A stretch of 64,000 nucleotides of DNA from CAIYZT01 sp031385445 (GCA_031385445.1 JANNBM010000062.1:1-64000), one strand, 5' to 3'; counted from the stretch's first letter, positions 1 through 8,679 are shown. Notes: generated by a model from the sequence alone, not told the origin. Numbers and translations are program-made.

Positions 1-877
1 GGGGCGTGGATCGAAACATCATGCGCACCATGGATACGCCGGATCGCATCGTCGCCCCCTTCGCGGGGGCGTGGATCGAAACCCGTCCATCGTTTACGAG
101 GGGCAGGCGATTTTGCGTCGCCCCCTTCGCGGGGGCGTGGATCGAAACAGTTTGACGGATTTGGCGACGTGTCTGGCAATAGTCGCCCCCTTCGCGGGGG
201 CGTGGATCGAAACTCGGGCGCGCCATCGGTGACGGGCAACCTCTCGGTCGCCCCCTTCGCGGGGGCGTGGATCGAAACCACAAGCAAAGGCTTGCCCGAC
301 GCCGACAGTGATCGTCGCCCCCTTCGCGGGGGCGTGGATCGAAACTCAATTGCCTCGGCCAATTGATCGTATTCCGCCACGTCGCCCCCTTCGCGGGGGC
401 GTGGATCGAAACAGCTTGCGTGCCTTGAACTTCTCAAGGATTGAGCGGTCGCCCCCTTCGCGGGGGCGTGGATCGAAACCGCCTGTCGGATCGGTGGGCA
501 AGCCTGAAGCCCCGGTCGCCCCCTTCGCGGGGGCGTGGATCGAAACACGGGCTTTGTTGATATGTCCCCCGGCTGCGAAGCGTCGCCCCCTTCGCGGGGG
601 CGTGGATCGAAACAGAGACAAGATCGGCACTTTGGTGGAGATGATGGTCGCCCCCTTCGCGGGGGCGTGGATCGAAACTTCCAGAATGCGCAGGACACCC
701 GCCCAATCCGACGTCGCCCCCTTCGCGGGGGCGTGGATCGAAACAGCTTTGATGCCTGCACAAGGCTGATTGAGGTGTCGTCGCCCCCTTCGCGGGCGCG
801 TGGATCGAAACATGGCTGTTGGGCGCTGGTTCTGACCTGAGACAAGTCGCCCCCTTCGCGGGCGCGTGGATCGAAAC
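1..877 (+). CRISPR. CRISPR array, type I-C-like repeat, trailer end
   Basis: Thirteen full 32-bp repeats start at 51, 117, 182, 247, 314, 381, 448, 515, 582, 647, 713, 780 and 846; a fourteenth is cut by the left edge (its last 17 bases are 1-17). The thirteen spacers are 33-35 bp and all different. The repeat begins GTCGCCCCCTTCGCGGGGGC and ends GGATCGAAAC, the form known for subtype I-C, with a C-rich/G-rich hairpin. The last two repeats share one G-to-C change at repeat position 18 that breaks a stem pair. Decay at this end, together with the ATCGAAAC 3' end, suggests transcription left to right, with leader and cas genes outside the window. No cas gene is visible here. Confidence 0.97.
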
Positions 878-940
878 AGCCATGTTGCAGGGTTGCAGGC
901 ATACCAAAGGCGAAGGTCGGCGGATATCGCCGAACCACAA

Positions 941-1024
941 AACGGCAAGGCCATCCCGCGTAACGGCAATCCCATCCCACCTTGCGACAATCCTGTCCCA
1001 TTAAAGGGCAATTTCATCCGGAGT
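941..1024. repeat. four 21-bp imperfect tandem repeats
   Basis: Units start at 941, 962, 983 and 1004. Each contains a variant of GGCAAtcccATCC in the same register with an exact 21-bp period. The block lies 64 bp beyond the last CRISPR repeat and ends next to GAGTGGCGCC. Evenly spaced ~20-bp repeats are known at the ends of IS21-family elements, so this may be a relic of such an end; no istA/istB remains are visible. A protein-binding array is the alternative. Confidence 0.5.
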
Positions 1025-2063
1025 GGCGCCAAGGACCCACAGGATAACACCTGCCTCAATCGCAAAAAGCCTACAGACAACCACCTGAGACCCAAGACTT
1101 CCCAGGTAAATGCACCGCCGTACTTGCCAAGATTCAGCCGGCTGCAAGGCTAACGCTATGATAATACGATAAGAAAATCATATTTCAACAGAGACCAGTT
1201 CGCCAAAACCTGACTCCATCGCCACTTGCCCAGGCAATGCCCTGATATTGCTAAAAAGATACCTGTGAAGCATTCCCCCCCAAATTCCCCTTCTCGGATC
1301 GGGCTCTTTCATCGGCCACTATGACAGCCATTCGCGCTTTGAGGCGGTTCAAGGGGTAACGATCGGCGGCAGGTGCCAAACGTGGTGCCGGTGAGACGTC
1401 ATCGGCGCGCAGAGCGGCGCCGTCCGGCGCAGGCAGTGCCCCCCCCCCCACAACTTTGCGCGCCATCTTTGCCATTTTTTTGCATAAGGGCCCCTGCGTT
1501 CTTTGTGATCGAAGGCAAAGTCATAACCGAACCGCCCGGCCGACCCGCTGGCGCGCAAAAAGACCGCGCTTTCGCCCTTGACTTGGCCCTTGCGATCAAA
1601 GTCGGCGCTTTTTGCAGACTAAGCGGGATCGGGGAGGATGCCTTCCAACCCGGCAAACATCCGGATCGCTTCGATCCCTGCCGCTGTTTGCAGACCGTCC
1701 CCGTCCCCGGCACAATCTCTGTTCGCGGCCGCATCTGCGCGCCCCGGCCCCCCCGGGCACAGCGATTTCGGCCGCGATGGCGTCTGGTGAGCTGCAAAGT
1801 TAGGCTGCGTTGTGACAGGGCATTTTAGCTTTCAGGCAACGGGTCCATGAACGCGGATGACCGTAATTTTTACGGCAGCGCGGCAGGTCCGATCTATTGC
1901 ACGACTGACGGTTCGGCAGCGCGCGGATCCTGCTCGCCCAAGGCGATCCCGCCTCGGCCCTGACCTTGGCGGATTTCGTCATCATCTGACCACTCAGGGC
2001 CGCCGCCTCTGGACCCTTCAGGGATTTTCGGCCATAGAAGCATAGAACCCTGCGGAGGCCCCG
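1025..2063. other. gene-poor stretch without a convincing gene
   Basis: Open frames on both strands here have Arg/Pro/Cys-rich composition typical of noncoding GC-rich DNA, and none shows a recognisable family. There is an 11-base C run at 1439-1449. A 38-codon frame starts at ATG 1847 and stops at 1963; an overlapping frame continues with more protein-like composition to TGA 1987-1989, which could be a small frameshifted gene remnant. The 3' part should hold the promoter of the gene starting at 2064. Confidence 0.4.
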
Positions 2064-2444
2064 ATGACCTTTCTGTTGCGCTTGCTTACCTGGTGGAACG
2101 GCCAGACTATTGGCACACAGCTGCATACTTGGCGGCGCGGCGTGCGGGTTGGCGAGGATGCGCAGGGCAATGTGTTTTATCAGACCAAAGATGCAAAGCG
2201 GCGCTGGGTGATTTATAACGGCGAAAGCGAGGCGAGCCGGGTTTCGCCCGACTGGCACGGCTGGCTGCATTTCACCTGGGACCAGCCGCCGACGAAGGCG
2301 CCTTTGGTCCACAAGGCCTGGGAAGCGCCGCATCTTGAGAATTTGACCGGTTCGGCGGCGGCCTATGCGCCGCCCGGATCCATCCGCAAGGCATCGGGCA
2401 TGGCCCCGGCGCGCGCGGATTATGAGGCGTGGAGCCCCGAATAA
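2064..2444 (+). CDS. NADH:ubiquinone oxidoreductase subunit NDUFA12
   Basis: The 126-residue protein matches the NDUFA12 (17.2-kDa, B17.2) accessory subunit of respiratory complex I, found in mitochondria and alphaproteobacteria. Diagnostic stretches are GTRRR-like QLHTWRRGVRVG at the N-terminus, RRWVIYNGE and VSPDWHGWLH, followed by the family tail with HKAWEAPH. It is thought to act on the matrix/cytoplasmic arm of complex I at the membrane. The stop codon overlaps the start of mlaD by one base (TAATG), so the two are translationally linked. The neighbours mlaD, DUF2155, aat and accCB form a string I know from Rhodobacterales. Confidence 0.93.
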   Translation: MTFLLRLLTWWNGQTIGTQLHTWRRGVRVGEDAQGNVFYQTKDAKRRWVIYNGESEASRVSPDWHGWLHFTWDQPPTKAPLVHKAWEAPHLENLTGSAAAYAPPGSIRKASGMAPARADYEAWSPE

Positions 2445-2908
2445 TGGCGCAGGATCGGCTGGAAGTTTTCGCGGGCGCGGTGGTTTTGGCCGTCGGCATT
2501 GGTTTTGCCGCCTATGCGGCGAAAGACACCGGGCTGTCGGGCGATGCGGGGACGTATACGTTAGTGGCCTCGTTCCGGTCGGCTGATGGTATTTCGGTCG
2601 GCAGCGATGTGCGGATGGCGGGGGTGGCGGTGGGCAAGATCACCGCGCTGCACCTGAACCCCCAGACGTTTTTCGCCGATGCGGTGGTGCAGATCGACAC
2701 CTCGGTGCAGTTGCCGGACGATTCGGCCATCCTGATCTCGTCCGAGGGGCTGCTGGGCGGAAATTATGTGGAATTGGTGCCGGGCGGCTCGTTGACCATT
2801 CTGGAGCCGGGCCAAGAGATTGAGGACACGCAAGGCTCGATCTCGCTTGTGTCGCTTCTGATGAAATTTGTGACCGGCTCGAACAGCGACGCGCCGGAGA
2901 CGCCGTAA
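2444..2908 (+). CDS. mlaD: MlaD-type outer membrane lipid asymmetry protein
   Basis: The 154-residue protein has one N-terminal membrane helix (about residues 7-25) followed by a single MCE domain with VASFRSADGISVGSDVRMAG and GLLGGNYVELVPGG. This is the layout of MlaD, the periplasmic substrate-binding subunit of the Mla phospholipid transport complex in the inner membrane. The ATG at 2444 overlaps the upstream stop; an in-frame ATG at 2429 would lie deeper inside the previous gene and is less likely. MlaE and MlaF are not next to it, as is usual for this alphaproteobacterial locus. Its own stop overlaps the next start (TAATG). Confidence 0.93.
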   Translation: MAQDRLEVFAGAVVLAVGIGFAAYAAKDTGLSGDAGTYTLVASFRSADGISVGSDVRMAGVAVGKITALHLNPQTFFADAVVQIDTSVQLPDDSAILISSEGLLGGNYVELVPGGSLTILEPGQEIEDTQGSISLVSLLMKFVTGSNSDAPETP

Positions 2909-3312
2909 TGCGGGGGCTGGCCTTTTGTTTGGGGCTGGCGCTGGCCGGTTCGGCCCTTGCGCAAGAAGCGGTTGAGGCGCCGGGGGGCCGGGTGCGGGTT
3001 CTGGACAAGCTGACCAGCGAAATCACCGATCTTGACCTGTCGCGCGGGCAAAGTGCGACGGTGGGGCGGCTGACGGTGGGACTTTTGGAATGCCGCTATC
3101 CGGCGAGCAACCCCGCGGCTGATTCCTGGATGCATCTGATGATCAGCGACACCTCGGCAAGCGCGCCGGTGTTCAGCGGCTGGATGCTGGCGTCGAGCCC
3201 GGCGTTGTCGGCGTTGGACAATCCGCGTTATGATGTCTGGGTTTTGGGCTGCGTTTTGCCCGATGGCTCTGTGCCCGAGGTCGATGACGCCACGTCTGAG
3301 GGCGAGGGCTGA
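2908..3312 (+). CDS. DUF2155 periplasmic protein
   Basis: The 134-residue protein has a signal peptide of about 19 residues ending ALAQ and a body matching DUF2155: GRVRVLDKLTSEITDLDLS, LTVGLLECRYP and SGWMLASSPALSALDNPRYD. Two cysteines (in LECRYP and VLGCV) could form a disulfide. The function is unknown; it is predicted to be periplasmic. It is coupled to mlaD by a one-base TAATG overlap, which suggests a cell-envelope role. Its last 85 bases overlap, on the opposite strand, the C-terminal coding region of aat. Confidence 0.9.
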   Translation: MRGLAFCLGLALAGSALAQEAVEAPGGRVRVLDKLTSEITDLDLSRGQSATVGRLTVGLLECRYPASNPAADSWMHLMISDTSASAPVFSGWMLASSPALSALDNPRYDVWVLGCVLPDGSVPEVDDATSEGEG

Positions 3313-3908
3313 TATCCGTCCGGGGTAAAGCTGGCGCTGCGCTGGATGGCGCGGGCGAGGCGTTTGCGATAGTCAGCGCGGGGGATTTCGATGGCCCCAA
3401 GGCTGGCCAGATGCGGCGTCAGGAATTGGGTGTCAAACAGGGTGAAGCCGCCGGCGCGCAATCGGTGCATGGCGAAGGCAAGCGCGGTTTTTGAGCCATC
3501 GGTGCGGCGCGAAAACATCGATTCCCCGCAAAACGCCGCGCCGATCTGCACGCCGTAAAGCCCACCCGACAATGCGCCATCTTGCCAGACCTCAAGGCTG
3601 TGCGCCTGCCCGCCAGCATGCAGCGCGGTGTAAAGCGCAAAGATTTCCGGGTTGATCCAAGTCTCGGTGCGGTCCGCGCAGGCCCGCATCACGCCCCGAA
3701 AATCAGTGTTCACGGTGACGGTATGGCGCGCTGTCAAAATGTGGCGGCGCAAAGAGCGCGAGATGTGAAAACCGTCCAGCGGGAAGATGCCGCGATGGGT
3801 GGGGTCGATCCAGTGCAGATCGGCGGATTGGGCGGTTTCTGCCATGGGAAACAAGCCCATGGCATAGGCGCGCAGCAATAATTCGGGGGTGATCGGGGCA
3901 GGTTTCAT
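3228..3908 (-). CDS. aat: leucyl/phenylalanyl-tRNA--protein transferase
   Basis: The 226-residue enzyme transfers Leu or Phe from aminoacyl-tRNA to N-terminal Arg or Lys of proteins, making N-degrons for ClpAP in the cytoplasm. Family signatures are visible: AYAMGLFPMAE, WIDPTHRGIFPL, GVQIGAAFCGESMFSR, and LFDTQFLTPHLASLGA. The C-terminal ~28 residues, rich in Ser, Thr and Pro, run antisense into the DUF2155 gene and are not typical of the family; they look like a read-through extension. It is convergent with DUF2155 and lies 42 bp from the end of accC on the same strand. Confidence 0.96.
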   Translation of the reverse strand: MKPAPITPELLLRAYAMGLFPMAETAQSADLHWIDPTHRGIFPLDGFHISRSLRRHILTARHTVTVNTDFRGVMRACADRTETWINPEIFALYTALHAGGQAHSLEVWQDGALSGGLYGVQIGAAFCGESMFSRRTDGSKTALAFAMHRLRAGGFTLFDTQFLTPHLASLGAIEIPRADYRKRLARAIQRSASFTPDGYQPSPSDVASSTSGTEPSGKTQPKTQTS

Positions 3909-3950
3909 GACGCGCGGCCGGTCAGGCGCGCGCCAAAGATGGCCCGTGTT

Positions 3951-5300
3951 TCAGGCGCCAAATTTGGTCAGCAGCCATTTTTCCAGCCAGTGAATGTTGT
4001 AATCGCCCGACAGGATATCGGGCTCTTCCAGCAGCGCGTGGAACAGCGGCGTGGTGGTATCGATACCGTCAATCACCAACTCGCCAAGCGCGCGTTTCAG
4101 GCGCGCAAGCGCTTCGGGCCGGTCGCGGCCGTGCACGATCAGCTTACCGATCAGGCTGTCGTAATGCGGCGGGATTTTGTAGCCGTCATAAATCGCCGAA
4201 TCCATGCGCACGCCAAGGCCGCCGGGGGCGTGGTATTGGGTGATCTTGCCGGGGCGGGGCGCAAAAAGCGGCAGCTTTTCGGCGTTGATCCGCACCTCGA
4301 TCGCGTGACCATTGATCACCAGATCGTCTTGGGTGAACGACATCGGCAGACCCGCTGCGACGCGGATCTGTTCGCGCACGAGGTCAACGCCAAAAATGCC
4401 CTCGGTCACGGGATGTTCAACCTGAAGGCGGGTGTTCATTTCGATGAAATAAAACTCCTCGTCTTCGTACAGAAACTCGATGGTTCCCGCGCCGATATAT
4501 TGGATCTTCTGCATGGCCTTGGCGCAGACATCGCCAATTTCCGCCCGCAGTTTGGGGGTGATCGAGGGGCCCGGCGCCTCTTCAAACACTTTTTGGTGGC
4601 GGCGCTGCAACGAGCAATCGCGCTCCCCCAGATGCACGGCCTTGCCTTTGCCGTCGCCAAACACCTGAATTTCGATGTGGCGCGGGCGCTGCAGATATTT
4701 CTCGATATAGACTTCGTCATTGCCAAAGGCGGCCTTGGATTCGCTGCGCGCGGTGCGGAAGGCGATTTCCAGCTCTTCGGCGGTTTTCGCGACCTTCATC
4801 CCCCGTCCGCCGCCGCCTGCGGTGGCCTTGATGATCACCGGAAATCCGATTTTCGCGGCCACACCGATGGCGGTTTCGTAATCGGGCACGCCGCCGTCAG
4901 AACCGGGCACCACCGGAATGCCAAGCGCTTTGGCGGTTTCCTTGGCGGTAATCTTGTCACCCATGATGCGGATATGGTCGGCGGTTGGGCCGATAAAGGT
5001 GATGCCGTGGTCTTGCAAAGCCTGCGCGAAGGCGGCGTTTTCGGACAAAAAGCCATAGCCGGGATGGACGGCCTGCGCGCCGGTGATCTCGCAGGCGGAG
5101 ATGATCGCGGCCTTGGACAGATAGCTTTCGGCAGACGATGGCGGGCCGATGCAGACGGATTCGTCGGCCATGCGCACATGCATCGCGTCGCTGTCGGCGG
5201 TGGAATGCACGGCGACCGATTTGATTCCCATCTCGCGGCAGGCGCGCACCACGCGAAGAGCGATCTCGCCCCGGTTGGCGATCAGGATTTTTTCGAACAT
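3951..5300 (-). CDS. accC: acetyl-CoA carboxylase, biotin carboxylase subunit
   Basis: At 449 residues this is the usual length for AccC, which carboxylates the biotin on AccB with ATP and bicarbonate in the first step of fatty acid synthesis. The sequence opens MFEKILIANRGEIALRVVRA, has the ATP-grasp glycine loop GGGGRGMK, the ERDCSLQRRHQKV segment and the FIEMNTRLQVEHPVTE active-site block. It starts 6 bp after accB ends, so the two are an accBC operon. Confidence 0.99.
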   Translation of the reverse strand: MFEKILIANRGEIALRVVRACREMGIKSVAVHSTADSDAMHVRMADESVCIGPPSSAESYLSKAAIISACEITGAQAVHPGYGFLSENAAFAQALQDHGITFIGPTADHIRIMGDKITAKETAKALGIPVVPGSDGGVPDYETAIGVAAKIGFPVIIKATAGGGGRGMKVAKTAEELEIAFRTARSESKAAFGNDEVYIEKYLQRPRHIEIQVFGDGKGKAVHLGERDCSLQRRHQKVFEEAPGPSITPKLRAEIGDVCAKAMQKIQYIGAGTIEFLYEDEEFYFIEMNTRLQVEHPVTEGIFGVDLVREQIRVAAGLPMSFTQDDLVINGHAIEVRINAEKLPLFAPRPGKITQYHAPGGLGVRMDSAIYDGYKIPPHYDSLIGKLIVHGRDRPEALARLKRALGELVIDGIDTTTPLFHALLEEPDILSGDYNIHWLEKWLLTKFGA

Positions 5301-5306
5301 GGGCGC

Positions 5307-5804
5307 TTACTCGATGATCATCAGGGGCGCACCGAATTCGACCGGGTGGCCGTCGGTCACAAGGATGCGCTTGACCACGCCTGCCTTGTGGGCCGGGATG
5401 TGGTTCATGGTTTTCATCGCCTCGATGATCAGCACCGTCTGCCCTTCACTCACGGACGAGCCGATGGCGACGAAGGCGGTGGAACCGGGTTCAGCGGACA
5501 GATAGCAGGTGCCAACCATGGGCGAAGTCAAGCAGCCCGCCATTTGCGAGGGATCGTCGGACACGGCCGCAGCAGGTGCAGAAGCAGGCGCGCCGGGCGC
5601 TGCGGCGGCGGGCGCCGGGGCGTAATGCACCGGGGCCGCAGCTTGGATAATCTGGGCAGGGGCCTGTTTGACCACGCGCACATCAAGGCTGTCATCCGAT
5701 CCATATTCCCGTTTCACGGAAAGCTCGGTCAGATCGTTTTTGTTCAAAAGCTCTGCAAGGGCGGAGATGAAAGCGACGTCCGCGTCTGTTGTGTTTTTGC
5801 TCAT
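5307..5804 (-). CDS. accB: acetyl-CoA carboxylase, biotin carboxyl carrier protein
   Basis: The 165-residue protein has an N-terminal region, an Ala/Pro-rich linker at about residues 55-85, and a C-terminal biotinyl domain. The biotin attachment lysine is about residue 131 in EAMKTMN, a slight variant of the usual EAMKMMN. It carries carboxybiotin between AccC and the carboxyltransferase. The start chosen gives MSKNTTDADV; a longer upstream frame has no family resemblance. It is divergent from preT across a 227-bp gap that should hold both promoters. Confidence 0.98.
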   Translation of the reverse strand: MSKNTTDADVAFISALAELLNKNDLTELSVKREYGSDDSLDVRVVKQAPAQIIQAAAPVHYAPAPAAAAPGAPASAPAAAVSDDPSQMAGCLTSPMVGTCYLSAEPGSTAFVAIGSSVSEGQTVLIIEAMKTMNHIPAHKAGVVKRILVTDGHPVEFGAPLMIIE

Positions 5805-5946
5805 GCCGTCCTCGGTTGGCGTCATCAGGGGGCGAGAAATGCCTCGCGGGCCCTTTGGGTTTCGCAGGTATACGCCAGCCTTGGCTTGGAAAAAAGGCCC
5901 AGTTGCGGGGTGGGGCATGTGAGGGCATAAATTTTCACCGACAAAA

Positions 5947-5962
5947 TTTACCATTTGATAAA
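5947..5962. promoter_or_regulatory. possible RutR-like operator upstream of preT
   Basis: TTTACCATTTGATAAA fits 11 of 14 defined positions of the RutR consensus TTGACCANNTGGTCAA. It lies 70 bp upstream of the GTG start of preT, between accB and preT. Two stronger matches precede another pyrimidine gene at 12938-12986. A chance AT-rich match is possible. Confidence 0.35.
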
Positions 5963-6031
5963 AAAATGAAGCTGTGGCAGCGTGAATAAAACAAGGAACA
6001 AGGCCAAAGGCCGCTCTGCAAGGAGGTTTTC

Positions 6032-7300
6032 GTGACCAATTCAGTCCATACGCCCGGAATCGCTGCGGGGCGCCTTGCCCCCGCCGATTATGCCGCGAAT
6101 TTCGCCGATCTTGCGCCCGCTTTTGACCGGCACGAGGCGCGGGTGGCGGCGGATCGGTGCTATTTCTGCCATGATGCGCCCTGCATGACGGCCTGCCCGA
6201 CCACAATCGACATTCCTTTGTTCATTCGCCAGATCGCGACGGGTACGCCCGAGGCGGCGGCGAAAACCATCTTTGCGCAGAACATCATGGGGGGCATGTG
6301 CGCGCGTGTGTGCCCGACCGAAACCTTGTGCGAAGAGGTCTGCGTGCGCGAAGTGGCCGAGGGCAAGCCGGTGGAAATCGGGCGTTTGCAGCGGTTTGCG
6401 ACCGATAGGTTGATGGCCAAGGGCGGGCATCCGTTTCAGCGGGCGGCGGCCACGGGCAAAAGCGTGGCGGTTGTGGGGGCGGGGCCGGCGGGGCTGTCCT
6501 GCGCGCACCGGTTGGCGATGAAGGGCCACGAGGTCACGGTTTATGAGCGCAGGCCAAAGGCGGGGGGGCTGAATGAATATGGGCTGGCGGCCTATAAGAC
6601 CGCGGACGGATTTGCGGCGCGCGAAGTGGACTGGCTGCTGAAGATTGGCGGGATCACAATGAAATCGGGCGATCTGGGCGGCGATATCACGCTGCAAGCG
6701 CTGGAGCGCGACTTTGACGCGGTGTTTCTGGGGATCGGTCTTGGCGGCGTCAACGCGCTGAAAATCCCCGGCGAGGATCTGCCCCATGTGCGCAGTGCCG
6801 TTGATTTCATTGCAGAATTGCGCCAGGCGGGGCAGGTCTCGGCGCTGCCCGTGGGGCGCGATGTGGTGGTCATCGGCGGCGGGATGACGGCGGTGGATGC
6901 CGCGGTTCAGTCAAAACTGCTTGGCGCGCAGAGCGTGACGATGGTTTATCGGCGCGGCAAGGAAAAGATGAGCGCCAGCCCTTACGAGCAAGAGCATGCC
7001 GCTGCGGCGGGGGTGAATATCCTGTACGGCGCGGCGCCAAAGGCGATCACCGGGGCGGGGGTGGAGTTCGCCTATTCTGGCGGAGAAAGCTTTGTGCTGA
7101 AGGCCGATCAGGTGCTCAAAGCCATCGGGCAGACGCTTGGCGCCGCGCCGATGGCGGCAGCGGCGGGCAAGATGGCCCGGCGCGCGGGCATGGTCTGGGC
7201 AGGCGGCGACTGCGCGGCGGGTGGCGAGGATCTGACGGTGACGGCTGTGGCGCAAGGGCGCGATGCGGCCGAAGACATGCACAGCGTTTTGGTGGGATAG
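6032..7300 (+). CDS. preT: NAD-dependent dihydropyrimidine dehydrogenase, PreT/PydX subunit
   Basis: The 422-residue flavoprotein/iron-sulfur subunit feeds NAD(P)H electrons to PreA for reduction of uracil and thymine. Residues 43-55 (CYFCHDAPCMTAC) and 90-104 (CARVCPTETLCEEVC) hold eight cysteines for two [4Fe-4S] clusters. A Rossmann motif VVGAGPAGLS lies at about 147-156, and a second, VVIGGGMTAVDAA, near 280. The GTG start is supported by AGGAGG at 6021-6026, five bases upstream of the codon. The gap to preA is 9 bp. It is the first gene of the pyrimidine reductase pair. Confidence 0.95.
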   Translation: MTNSVHTPGIAAGRLAPADYAANFADLAPAFDRHEARVAADRCYFCHDAPCMTACPTTIDIPLFIRQIATGTPEAAAKTIFAQNIMGGMCARVCPTETLCEEVCVREVAEGKPVEIGRLQRFATDRLMAKGGHPFQRAAATGKSVAVVGAGPAGLSCAHRLAMKGHEVTVYERRPKAGGLNEYGLAAYKTADGFAAREVDWLLKIGGITMKSGDLGGDITLQALERDFDAVFLGIGLGGVNALKIPGEDLPHVRSAVDFIAELRQAGQVSALPVGRDVVVIGGGMTAVDAAVQSKLLGAQSVTMVYRRGKEKMSASPYEQEHAAAAGVNILYGAAPKAITGAGVEFAYSGGESFVLKADQVLKAIGQTLGAAPMAAAAGKMARRAGMVWAGGDCAAGGEDLTVTAVAQGRDAAEDMHSVLVG

Positions 7301-7309
7301 GGACGGATC

Positions 7310-8608
7310 ATGGCAAATCTGACGACGGATTTTATCGGTATCAAGTCGCCAAACCCGTTCTGGCTGGCCTCTGCGCCGCCGACCGACAAGGCCTATAACG
7401 TCGAGCGGGCGTTCGAGGCGGGCTGGGGCGGTGTGGTGTGGAAAACGCTGGGGTCCGAAGGGCCGCCGGTGGTAAACGTCAACGGGCCGCGCTATGGCGC
7501 GATCTGGGGCGCGGATCGGCGGCTGTTGGGGCTGAACAACATTGAACTGATCACCGACCGGCCGTTGCAGACCAATCTGGACGAGATCAAGATGGTCAAA
7601 CGCAAGTGGCGCGACCGGGCCATGGTGATCAGCCTGATGGTGCCCTGCGACGAGGATTCGTGGCGCGATATTCTGGGCCGGATCGAGGATACCGAGGCGG
7701 ACGGGGTCGAGCTGAACTTTGGCTGTCCGCATGGGATGGCCGAGCGGGGCATGGGATCGGCCGTCGGGCAGGTGCCCGAATACATCGAAATGGTGACGGG
7801 TTGGGTGAAAAAGCACAGCCGGATGCCCTGCATCGTGAAACTGACGCCGAACATTTCCAATATTCTGGCGCCCGCAGCCGCGGCCAAGCGCGGCGGCGCG
7901 GATGCGGTCAGCCTGATCAACACGATCAACTCGATCACCTCGGTTGACCTTGACCGGTTCAGCCCCGAGCCGATGATCGACGGCAAGGGCACGCATGGCG
8001 GCTATTGCGGGCCGGCGGTGAAACCGATTGCGCTGAATATGGTGGCGGAAATTGCGCGGGGCCGCGATACGGCGGGATTGCCGATTTCGGGCATTGGCGG
8101 GGTGACGAGCTGGCGCGATGCTGCGGAGTTCATGGCGCTTGGGGCTGGAAATGTGCAGGTTTGCACGGCGGCGATGACCTATGGGTTCAAGATCGTGCAG
8201 GAAATGATGTCCGGCCTGTCGCAGTATCTGGACGAAAAGGAAATGTCGGTGGCCGATCTGGTGGGCCGCGCGGTGCCGAATGTGACGGATTGGCAATATC
8301 TGAATTTGAATTACGTCGCCAAAGCGCAAATCAATCAGGACGATTGCATCAAATGCGGTCGCTGTTATGCGGCCTGCGAAGATACCAGCCATCAGGCGAT
8401 TTCAATGTCGGCCGACCGGGTTTTTACCGTGATGGATGATGAATGCGTGGCGTGCAATCTGTGCGTGAATGTTTGTCCGGTGGACAATTGTATCACCATG
8501 GTGGAGATGCCGATGGGCGCGGTTGATCCGCGCACCGGGCGCAAGGTGACGGATTACGCCAATTGGACCACACATCCGAATAACCCGAGTGTGACGGCGG
8601 CGGAATAA
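7310..8608 (+). CDS. preA: NAD-dependent dihydropyrimidine dehydrogenase, PreA/PydA subunit
   Basis: The 432-residue catalytic subunit reduces uracil/thymine to the 5,6-dihydro form. It has an FMN TIM barrel of the dihydroorotate dehydrogenase type (NPFWLASAPPTDKAYNV, LNFGCPHGM, LTPNISNI) and two C-terminal [4Fe-4S] motifs from about residue 346: CIKCGRCYAAC and CVACNLCVNVCPVDNC. The flexible loop that carries the catalytic cysteine in mammalian dihydropyrimidine dehydrogenase reads ERGMGSAVGQ here, with Val where Cys is expected. It follows preT by 9 bp in one operon. Confidence 0.96.
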   Translation: MANLTTDFIGIKSPNPFWLASAPPTDKAYNVERAFEAGWGGVVWKTLGSEGPPVVNVNGPRYGAIWGADRRLLGLNNIELITDRPLQTNLDEIKMVKRKWRDRAMVISLMVPCDEDSWRDILGRIEDTEADGVELNFGCPHGMAERGMGSAVGQVPEYIEMVTGWVKKHSRMPCIVKLTPNISNILAPAAAAKRGGADAVSLINTINSITSVDLDRFSPEPMIDGKGTHGGYCGPAVKPIALNMVAEIARGRDTAGLPISGIGGVTSWRDAAEFMALGAGNVQVCTAAMTYGFKIVQEMMSGLSQYLDEKEMSVADLVGRAVPNVTDWQYLNLNYVAKAQINQDDCIKCGRCYAACEDTSHQAISMSADRVFTVMDDECVACNLCVNVCPVDNCITMVEMPMGAVDPRTGRKVTDYANWTTHPNNPSVTAAE

Positions 8609-8616
8609 CGCAGGGC

Positions 8617-8635
8617 AAATTTTCTGCGAAAATTT
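8617..8635. terminator. A/T-rich hairpin after preA
   Basis: AAATTTTC and GAAAATTT form a perfect inverted repeat around a 3-base loop, just after the preA stop and before the convergent kup gene. The arms end in short T or A runs on each strand, so it could stop transcription from both sides. A very similar hairpin is at 12256-12275. Confidence 0.5.
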
Positions 8636-8679
8636 AGAGTTGCCGGGAAAGCCTGCGCCTGGCCCGGACGCCGTGCCGG

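Noticed and set aside
18..845. Spacers possibly matching the island at 28.9-43.9 kb
   Set aside because: By eye I found no spacer identical to island sequence; a proper alignment of all thirteen spacers would be needed to be certain.
169..1095. Several open frames inside the CRISPR array on both strands
   Set aside because: They arise from the GC-rich repeat, show the same peptide every ~66 bp, and cannot be genes.
1373..1828. Open frames on both strands between the CRISPR array and NDUFA12
   Set aside because: Arg/Pro/Cys-rich, no ribosome site, no recognisable family; includes an 11-C run.
3939..5930. A 663-codon frame antisense to accC/accB
   Set aside because: It mirrors the high-GC third-position bias of the real accBC genes and has His/Arg/Gly-rich composition without family similarity.
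6911..8392. A 493-codon frame antisense to preT/preA
   Set aside because: Shadow of the real genes; composition is Arg/His-rich and no domain is recognisable.
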